From Sphingomonas sp. (GTDB taxonomy: Bacteria; Pseudomonadota; Alphaproteobacteria; Sphingomonadales; Sphingomonadaceae): DNA of 64,000 nucleotides. Every line of letters begins with the position of its first letter. Position 1 is the stretch's first letter. The translations under genes were made by a program, and so were the position numbers. The stretch spans positions 1-64,000 of the forward strand of contig JAFIGU010000047.1 in the NCBI GenBank assembly GCA_017849555.1, in the 5' to 3' direction. Shown here in pieces: positions 58,558 to 64,000 of the stretch. A model generated the notes under the pieces. The model had not been told where the DNA came from. It saw only the letters and a program-made list of their open reading frames with translations, and did not search any database.

Positions 58558-58860
58558 GGAGATGATGGTGAGGATGGCTGCCGCCACCGCGCCTGAATCC
58601 GCGGCGTTCCGCCGCATTCGCGTCGCTGCTTCTTGTGGATAACCGCAAGTTGCGCTAAGGCGCGGACGTTCGGCGGGCCGGGGTCCGCGGAGGCGCGGCG
58701 CGGAGGTTCACCTCTCGCGCCCTTTTCGCATTTGGCGTTCTGGCCTCCCAACCCCCTGTCCGACGGATGCCGCATCGGCATGGGGCCGGCGCGGCAGTGA
58801 AGGCCAAGACCAGCGGATTCAACCGCTTGGCCGGAAACGACATCAAGGAATCGAAAGTTT
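58558..58860 (+). promoter_or_regulatory. rpsA upstream region with leader hairpin
   Basis: No gene is seen in these 303 bases. A hairpin at 58802-58832 (ggccaag-acca-gcgg ... ccgc-ttggcc) lies in the leader close to the start, followed by aagga at 58845-58849 as ribosome binding site. Such leaders suit feedback control of S1. A small minus-strand frame at 58655-58846 is judged noise. Confidence 0.5.
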
Positions 58861-60570
58861 ATGGCCTCTACGGCAACTCCCTCTCGGGACGATTTCGCGG
58901 CGATGCTCGATGACATGTTCGGCGGCGCCGACAGCTTCGAGGGCCGCGTGGTGCATGGCACCGTCACCGGCATCGAAAACGACATGGCGATCATCGACGT
59001 CGGTCTGAAGAGCGAAGGCCGCGTGCCGCTACGCGAATTCGCCGCCCCCGGCCAGAAGGCCGAGCTCAAGGTCGGCGACGAAGTCGAAGTCTATGTCGAC
59101 CGCGTCGAGAACATGCATGGCGAAGCGATGCTGTCGCGCGATCGCGCGCGCCGCGAAGCCGCATGGGACAATCTGGAAGCCGAATTCGCCCGCACCGCGC
59201 GCGTCGAGGGCGTGATCTTCGGCCGCGTCAAGGGCGGCTTCACGGTCGACCTCAACGGCGCCGTCGCCTTCCTGCCGGGCAGCCAGGTCGATATCCGCCC
59301 GGTGCGTGACGTCACCCCGCTGATGGATATCCCGCAGCCGTTCCAGATCCTCAAGATGGACCGCAAGCGCGGCAACATCGTCGTGTCGCGTCGCGCGGTG
59401 CTCGAAGAGACCCGCGCCGAGCAGCGTTCGGGCCTCATCCAGTCGCTCCACGAGGGCCAGATCATCGACGGCGTGGTGAAGAACATCACCGATTACGGCG
59501 CCTTCGTCGACCTGGGCGGGATCGACGGCCTGCTCCACGTCACCGATCTCAGCTACAAGCGCGTCGCGCATCCGAGCGAGATGATCAACATCGGCGACAC
59601 CGTGCGCGTCCAGATCATCCGCATCAACAAGGACACGCAGCGCATCAGCCTCGGCATGAAGCAGCTCGAGAGCGATCCGTGGGATGGCGCGGGCGCGAAA
59701 TATCCGGTCGGCGCCAAGCTGTCGGGCCGTGTCACCAACATCACCGAATATGGTGCATTCGTCGAGCTGGAAGCTGGCATCGAAGGCCTCGTCCACGTCA
59801 GCGAAATGTCCTGGACCAAGAAGAACGTCCACCCGGGCAAGATCGTGTCGACCTCGCAGGAAGTCGATGTGGTGGTGCTCGAGGTCGATGAGGACAAGCG
59901 CCGCATCAGCCTCGGCCTCAAGCAGGCGCAGGCCAATCCGTGGGAGGCGTTCGCCGCCGCTCACCCGATTGGCTCGACCGTCGAGGGCGAAGTCAAGAAC
60001 GCGACCGAATTCGGCCTCTTCGTCGGCCTCGACAACGACGTCGACGGCATGGTCCACATGTCCGACATCGCCTGGGGCGTTTCGGGCGAGGACGCGCTGG
60101 CGCTGCACCGCAAGGGCGAGATGGTGAAGGCCATCGTGCTCGACATCGATTCGGAGAAGGAGCGCATCTCGCTCGGCATGAAGCAGCTCGAGCGCGGCGG
60201 CCCGGTGGCCGGCGCGGTTGCGGCTGGCGATCGCCTGTCGAAGAATGCGGTCATCACCGTCACCGTGCTCGAAGTCCGCGACGCGGGCCTCGAAGTGCAG
60301 GCGGGCGACGACGGCGCGACCGGCTTCATCAAGCGCACCGATCTCGGCCGCGACCGCGACGAGCAGCGCCCGGAGCGTTTCCAGGTCGGCCAGAAGATCG
60401 ACGCGATGGTTACCGGCTTCGATCGTTCGAAGAAGCCGACCTTCTCGGTCAAGGCGATGCAGATTGCCGAGGAAAAGCAGGCAGTTGCGCAGTATGGCTC
60501 GTCGGATTCCGGCGCGTCGCTGGGCGACATCCTGGGCGAAGCGCTCAAGGCTCGCGATTCCAAGAAGTAA
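58861..60570 (+). CDS. rpsA: 30S ribosomal protein S1
   Basis: RNA-binding ribosomal protein that helps initiate translation. The 569-residue protein contains six S1 domains. The repeat cores are recognisable, e.g. GRVKGGFTVDLNG, GVVKNITDYGAFVDLGGIDG, GRVTNITEYGAFVELEAGI, GEVKNATEFGLFVGLDND; the third to sixth S1 domains show the HVSEMSW / HMSDIAWG ends. The start MASTATPSRDDFAAML is the ATG at 58861. A large hairpin follows the stop. Confidence 0.97.
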   Translation: MASTATPSRDDFAAMLDDMFGGADSFEGRVVHGTVTGIENDMAIIDVGLKSEGRVPLREFAAPGQKAELKVGDEVEVYVDRVENMHGEAMLSRDRARREAAWDNLEAEFARTARVEGVIFGRVKGGFTVDLNGAVAFLPGSQVDIRPVRDVTPLMDIPQPFQILKMDRKRGNIVVSRRAVLEETRAEQRSGLIQSLHEGQIIDGVVKNITDYGAFVDLGGIDGLLHVTDLSYKRVAHPSEMINIGDTVRVQIIRINKDTQRISLGMKQLESDPWDGAGAKYPVGAKLSGRVTNITEYGAFVELEAGIEGLVHVSEMSWTKKNVHPGKIVSTSQEVDVVVLEVDEDKRRISLGLKQAQANPWEAFAAAHPIGSTVEGEVKNATEFGLFVGLDNDVDGMVHMSDIAWGVSGEDALALHRKGEMVKAIVLDIDSEKERISLGMKQLERGGPVAGAVAAGDRLSKNAVITVTVLEVRDAGLEVQAGDDGATGFIKRTDLGRDRDEQRPERFQVGQKIDAMVTGFDRSKKPTFSVKAMQIAEEKQAVAQYGSSDSGASLGDILGEALKARDSKK

Positions 60571-60579
60571 TCGGGGCAG

Positions 60580-60606
60580 CCCGGGCAGGATCATTTCCTG
60601 CCCGGG
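60580..60606 (+). terminator. GC-rich stem-loop after rpsA
   Basis: cccgggcagga pairs with tcctgcccggg (11 base pairs) around a five-base loop, directly after the rpsA stop. A U-run is missing, so termination may need help or the stem may protect the transcript end. Confidence 0.65.
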
Positions 60607-60728
60607 TCCCAGCTTGACACGAAATTACAGCATACTGTCGTTTCGTTCCTATTCCGATCGGCGGTTTCCCTGTATTATTGCGACCTTAGTAATCGCGCGT
60701 TTAACGATAATCGCTTCAGAGGTTGCCC

Positions 60729-61010
60729 ATGATCCGATCCGAACTCGTCCAGCAGCTCGCAGAGACCAATCCCGAGCTTTCGTTGCGTGAGGTCGAGGAG
60801 ATCGTATCAACCTTCTTCGACGAGATCGTGCGACGGCTGGCCGAGAATGGTCGGGTCGAGCTGCGCGGTTTCGGCGCTTTTTCCACCCGCGCCCGCGATG
60901 CGCGCACCGGGCGCAACCCGCGCACCGGGGAGATGGTGGACGTGGACGCGAAGCGCGTTCCCTACTTCAAACCCGGCAAGGAAATGCGCCAGCGGCTCAA
61001 CGTCGCTTGA
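60729..61010 (+). CDS. ihfB: Integration host factor subunit beta
   Basis: Sequence-specific DNA-bending protein that pairs with IhfA. The 93-residue product starts [20 protein letters not shown] (ATG 60729; agagg ribosome binding site), has IHF/HU-family helices, the beta-arm [20 protein letters not shown] with the Pro that intercalates DNA (NPRTGE), and the C-terminal [14 protein letters not shown] ttgaca hexamer at 60614 may be part of its promoter. Confidence 0.95.
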   Translation: MIRSELVQQLAETNPELSLREVEEIVSTFFDEIVRRLAENGRVELRGFGAFSTRARDARTGRNPRTGEMVDVDAKRVPYFKPGKEMRQRLNVA

Positions 61011-61048
61011 CGCGGCGGCTCCGGTAGACTTCACGTCGTGCGCGATGC

Positions 61049-61132
61049 GCGGACGTGGCGGAATCGGTAGACGCTGGAGACTTAAAATCTTCTGCCATTG
61101 GCGTGCGGGTTCGAGTCCCGCCGTCCGCACCA
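61049..61132 (+). tRNA. tRNA-Leu (UAA anticodon)
   Basis: 84 bases including an encoded CCA. Acceptor gcggacg/cgtccgc, a D loop with the class II pattern, anticodon arm gagac-ttaaaat with anticodon TAA, a long variable arm tgccattggcg and T arm gcggg-ttcgagt-cccgc. The long variable arm is expected for leucine tRNA. Confidence 0.93.
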
Positions 61133-62586
61133 TCGCATGTCTGGGCGCAAGCGCGTCGCTCGCGCTGCTCGCTGGCTGCGACCGACGCGCCGATGTCGGG
61201 CCGGTCGTGGCGAGCGTCATCGGCGCCCCGCCTGAGCTGAGCGATGCGAGCCGCGGCGACTGGCCCGAGAGCGATCGCGCGCTGGCCGATTCGGTGGCGC
61301 AGGGTCTGGTGCGCTTCGACGCGACCGGCCAGATCGAGCCCGGTGTCGCCGAGCGCTGGATCGTCACCGACGAGGGCATGACCTATATCTTCCGGCTGCG
61401 CGAGGCGGTGTGGTCGGACGGGCGCCCGGTCACCGCGCAGGAAGTGGTGGCGATCCTCAAGCATCAGATCGCGGCAGCGTCGCGCAACCCGCTCAAGCCG
61501 TTTCTCACCAGCATCGAATCGATCGTCGAGATGACGCCGCAGGTCATCCAGATCGAACTCTCCCACCCTCGCCCCGATCTGCTCAAATTATTCGCGCAGC
61601 CCGAGCTGGCGATCGTCCGGCGGCGCAACCCTGCCGGCACCGGCCCGTTCCGCATCATGCACGCGGGTCACCGCTCGATGCTGCTGACCCCGGTGTCGGA
61701 CCCGAATCGCTCGCCCGACGAGATACCCGAAAAGGTGCCCGAAGATGACGTGCGGCTGATCGGCGAGCCCGCGTCGCGCGCGATCATGCGCTATATCGCG
61801 CGTGGCTCCGATCTGGTGGCGGGCGGCACGGTGGGCGATTGGCCGCTGATCCAGATCGCCACGGTGCCGCCGGCGGAGGTGAAGCTCGATCCGGCGGCAG
61901 GGCTGTTCGGACTGGCGATCACCAATCGCGAGGGCTTCCTCGCCTCGGCCGACAATCGCGCGGCGATCGCCGCCGCGAACGACCACGCCGGGCTGGACGA
62001 GGCTTACTCCCGCGAATGGGCGCCGACCGAGCAATTGCTGCCCGACCAGCTCGATTCGGCGACCCCGCCGGCGATCCCCTCCTGGGTCGCGATCGATGTC
62101 GGCGACCGCCGGCAGCAGGCGAAGGCGCAGGTCGCCTCGTGGCGCGGCATCCACCCCGAGCCGGTCGTGCTGCGCGTCGCGCTGCCCGGCGGGCCGGGCG
62201 GCACCTTGCTCTGGGCGCGGATCGGCGCCGACCTGCAATCGGTCGGCATCCAGCCGGTGCGCGTCGCGCAGGACGCGCGCGACGCCGATCTGCGGCTGAT
62301 CGACGCGGTCGCGCCCTATGACAGCGCGCGCTGGTATCTCGCGATGGCCTGCGCCCCGTGCGGCGGCGCGGCGAGCGACGCGGTGGAGGCGGCGCGGGTC
62401 GCCCCGACGCTCGCGGCGCGCAGCGCGGCGATCGCCACCGCCGACGCCGCGGTGGCGGCGGACGTCTCGTTCATCCCGATCGCGCGCCCGTTCCGCTGGT
62501 CGCTGGTATCGCTGCGGCTGCGCCAGTGGCAGCCGAACGCGCGCGCGTGGCACCCGTTGAACAGGCTGCGCGCCGTCCCCAAGTGA
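61132..62586 (+). CDS. Lipoprotein of the extracellular solute-binding family 5, start unresolved
   Basis: About 480 residues with a lipobox LALLAGC (Cys17 from the frame edge) and the SBP family 5 pattern: LVRFDATGQIEPGVAERWIV, TYIFRLREAVWSDGRPVTAQEV, AGTGPFRIMHAGHRSMLLTP. It binds peptides or nickel-like ligands in the periplasm. No ABC permease genes are adjacent. The frame runs into the tRNA-Leu gene: no ATG, GTG or TTG lies between the tRNA and the lipobox. An in-frame ATG at 61045 precedes the tRNA, and an out-of-frame ATG at 61137 (MSGRKR) would restore a good signal peptide by frameshift. The start is therefore uncertain. Confidence 0.7.
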   Translation: MACLGASASLALLAGCDRRADVGPVVASVIGAPPELSDASRGDWPESDRALADSVAQGLVRFDATGQIEPGVAERWIVTDEGMTYIFRLREAVWSDGRPVTAQEVVAILKHQIAAASRNPLKPFLTSIESIVEMTPQVIQIELSHPRPDLLKLFAQPELAIVRRRNPAGTGPFRIMHAGHRSMLLTPVSDPNRSPDEIPEKVPEDDVRLIGEPASRAIMRYIARGSDLVAGGTVGDWPLIQIATVPPAEVKLDPAAGLFGLAITNREGFLASADNRAAIAAANDHAGLDEAYSREWAPTEQLLPDQLDSATPPAIPSWVAIDVGDRRQQAKAQVASWRGIHPEPVVLRVALPGGPGGTLLWARIGADLQSVGIQPVRVAQDARDADLRLIDAVAPYDSARWYLAMACAPCGGAASDAVEAARVAPTLAARSAAIATADAAVAADVSFIPIARPFRWSLVSLRLRQWQPNARAWHPLNRLRAVPK

Positions 62587-62591
62587 CGGAT

Positions 62592-63014
62592 ATGACCATG
62601 CGCACCGCCCGTATCGATCCGGCGATCCTCGATCGCCTGCCCATCGGCCGCGACCCCGCCGCGATCCGCCAGCGGATCGAGGTGATGGAGAAACTGCTCG
62701 AAGGATTGTTCGTCATCCCGGGGATCAACCGGCGCGTCGGGCTCGATGCCCTGCTCGGGCTGGTGCCGGTGGCGGGCGATCTGATCGCGGCGGTGCTCGG
62801 CGCGTGGATCGTGTGGGAAGCACGCAACCTCGGCATGAGCCGCTTCCAGCTCGCGCGGATGAGCGCGCGGGTCGGGTTCGACGCGTTGCTCGGGGTGATC
62901 CCGGTGATCGGCGACGCGGCGGACTTCTTCTATCGCTCGAACACGCTCAACCTGAGGACGATCAAGCGCCACCTCGACAAGCATCATCCGTCGACGGTGA
63001 CGATCGAGCGCTGA
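62592..63014 (+). CDS. DUF4112 family membrane protein
   Basis: 140 residues with the family's repeated hydrophobic motif: GLDALLGLVPVAGDLIAAVL and GFDALLGVIPVIGDAADFFY, two short membrane hairpins with Gly-Asp turns, then RSNTLNLRTIKRHLDKHHP. It probably lies in the inner membrane; function unknown. The ATG at 62592 is chosen; a GTG at 62583 overlaps the previous stop (GTGA) and would couple it to the lipoprotein gene. Confidence 0.8.
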   Translation: MTMRTARIDPAILDRLPIGRDPAAIRQRIEVMEKLLEGLFVIPGINRRVGLDALLGLVPVAGDLIAAVLGAWIVWEARNLGMSRFQLARMSARVGFDALLGVIPVIGDAADFFYRSNTLNLRTIKRHLDKHHPSTVTIER

Positions 63015-63031
63015 GCCCCGCGACCTTTCCT

Positions 63032-63068
63032 CTTTCTCCCCTCCCTTGAACAAGGGAGGGGAGAAAGA
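63032..63068. repeat. GGGAGGGG-type palindrome
   Basis: ctttctcccctcccttgaac and its complement gggaggggagaaag lie between convergent genes and may act as a shared transcript end. Confidence 0.7.
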
Positions 63069-63076
63069 AACGAAGC

Positions 63077-64000
63077 TCAATAAAGCAGGAACGCCTGCCG
63101 CTCGGCTTCCCACGCCTGCTCGTCCGGAACGGTCAGCGCGTCGAGATCGCCCGCCACCGCCGCCGCATCGTCGACCCACTCGCGCAGCCCCGGCCCGCCG
63201 TTGATCACGTCGATCGCGAGCTTGTCGAAGACATATTCATACGGAAAATCGCGCCACAAAGGATAATCCGGGTAGAGCCGCCGGATCGCCTTGAACCCCA
63301 AAGCCTGCAACCGCCACGGGCGGAACGCGGCGTGGTCGTACGCTGCCCCCTCGGCGTGGATGAACACCCCCGCGCACAACGCCCCGACATGTTTGTGGAA
63401 GGTCGGCTGGAACCAGAAATCGCGCAGCGTGCACCCGGCAAGCCACTGCGGCGCCAGCGCGCGCATCTCCGCGATCACCGCGCGGGCGTCGATATCGGGT
63501 GCGCCGAACAATTCCAGCGGGCGCGTCGTCCCGCGTCCCTCGCTCAGCGTCGTGCCCTCGAGCATCACGGTGCCGGCATAGGCGCGCGCCATATTGACGT
63601 TGGCGGCGTTGGGGCTGGGGTTGATCCACACCCGCTCGGGCGGCCAGCCATAGCCGGGCGCGGCGCCGGGCTGCCAGCCCTCCATCTCGATCACGCGATA
63701 GTCGACGTCGAGGCGGAAGCGATCGATGAACCAGCGCCCCATCTCGCCCAGGGTCATCCCGTGGCGCATCGGCATCGGCCCGGCGCCGACGAAGCTCTCC
63801 CAGCCGAGGCGCAGCGTCAGCCCCTCGATCGGCCGCCCGGCGGGATTGGGGCGATCGAGCACCCACACCGATTTGCCGTGCGCCGCGGCGGCCTCCAGCA
63901 CGTAGAGCAGGGTCGTGACGAAGGTGTAGATGCGGCACCCGACGTCCTGCAGGTCGACCAGCAGCACGTCGAACGTCCCCATCGACTGCCCGGTCGGCCG
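63077..64000 (-). CDS. DUF1343 family protein (NamZ-like exo-beta-N-acetylmuramidase), cut by window edge
   Basis: The C-terminal about 307 residues of a DUF1343 protein are visible; the 5' end is beyond base 64000, where the frame stays open. Characteristic segments are DVLLVDLQDVGCRIYTFVTT (DxQDVGxRxYT), WVLDRPNPAGR, GPMPMRHGMTLGEMGRWF, WINPSPNAANV (SPN), LEGTTLSEGRGTTRPLELFG and FQPTFHKHVGALCAGVFIH. By family knowledge it releases MurNAc from peptidoglycan fragments during wall recycling. A signal peptide is probably in the missing part. Confidence 0.88.
   Translation of the reverse strand, partial: RPTGQSMGTFDVLLVDLQDVGCRIYTFVTTLLYVLEAAAAHGKSVWVLDRPNPAGRPIEGLTLRLGWESFVGAGPMPMRHGMTLGEMGRWFIDRFRLDVDYRVIEMEGWQPGAAPGYGWPPERVWINPSPNAANVNMARAYAGTVMLEGTTLSEGRGTTRPLELFGAPDIDARAVIAEMRALAPQWLAGCTLRDFWFQPTFHKHVGALCAGVFIHAEGAAYDHAAFRPWRLQALGFKAIRRLYPDYPLWRDFPYEYVFDKLAIDVINGGPGLREWVDDAAAVAGDLDALTVPDEQAWEAERQAFLLY

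Noticed and set aside
58655..58846. Small minus-strand ORF (63 codons) in the rpsA leader
   Set aside because: No ribosome binding site or family match, and the leader hairpin and rpsA signals explain the region better.

Overview
The window reads as a chromosomal segment of a high-GC alphaproteobacterium, most likely Sphingomonas or a close relative (Sphingomonadaceae). The support is a complete Entner-Doudoroff gene set, a class II-type AroA, a LexA promoter with alphaproteobacterial GTTC-N7-GTTC boxes, an FYDLN-type acidic zinc-ribbon protein, a DUF2336 protein, a TipN-like coiled-coil protein, and many dispersed palindromes of the kind common between sphingomonad genes. Nearly all genes are core housekeeping genes. 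I see no prophage, insertion sequence, CRISPR array or rRNA operon.

Layout. 0-2.2 kb: pyrG and secG (minus). 2.5-4.1 kb: MarR-type regulator, a small SH3-like ORF and argC (plus). 4.1-10.0 kb: the sugar-acid block zwf, pgl, edd, glk, eda (plus), which takes glucose and glucose 6-phosphate to pyruvate plus glyceraldehyde 3-phosphate. 10.1-16.3 kb (minus): a membrane glycosyltransferase-like protein, then fabD, fabG, acpP, fabF and mltG, a fatty-acid/cell-envelope block. 16.6-17.9 kb: rpsF-rpsR-rplI with a clear terminator. 18.0-22.2 kb (minus): an ABC-F ATPase and groES-groEL under a recognisable promoter plus CIRCE operator; groEL carries an in-frame TAA stop at codon 184. 22.2-25.6 kb: MATE transporter, small lipoprotein and a second polytopic glycosyltransferase-like protein. 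25.7-27.9 kb: an oxygen-responsive looking module (perfect FNR box, 36-residue membrane microprotein, Fnr-type regulator, an uncharacterised helical protein with its own FNR-like box, and sodC). 27.9-30.7 kb: an inositol-phosphate cluster (CDP-alcohol phosphatidyltransferase, inositol-3-phosphate synthase, sugar-phosphate-type nucleotidyltransferase). 30.8-32.1 kb: ArsR regulator with two SRPBCC proteins. 32.3-35.9 kb: branched-chain 2-oxoacid dehydrogenase E1-alpha, E1-beta and E2.

36.2-44.0 kb: PilZ protein, Bax inhibitor-1-like protein, thpR, RNB ribonuclease, moeA, lexA and comEC. 44.1-46.9 kb: gltX and gltA. 47.1-53.3 kb is the least understood stretch: a sensor kinase-like protein that seems to lack its phospho-acceptor histidine, translationally coupled to a DUF2336 protein; a nucleotidyltransferase-like domain joined to a membrane domain; and, divergently, a 773-residue TipN-like coiled-coil membrane protein. 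53.4-64 kb: SnoaL-like protein, GlxA-type regulator, tRNA-Ala, FYDLN zinc-ribbon protein, the aroA / S33 peptidase / cmk / rpsA run, ihfB, tRNA-Leu, an orphan lipoprotein of the extracellular solute-binding family 5, a DUF4112 protein, and a DUF1343 (NamZ-like) gene cut by the right edge.

Many genes overlap by ATGA, GTGA or TAATG junctions (translational coupling). At least five palindromic repeat types occupy intergenic gaps, probably acting as transcript ends or spacers, and one copy appears to have been absorbed into the coding linker of the E2 gene. The most striking observations are the broken groEL, the inositol/CDP-alcohol cluster, the FNR microprotein module, and the histidine-less kinase/DUF2336 pair.
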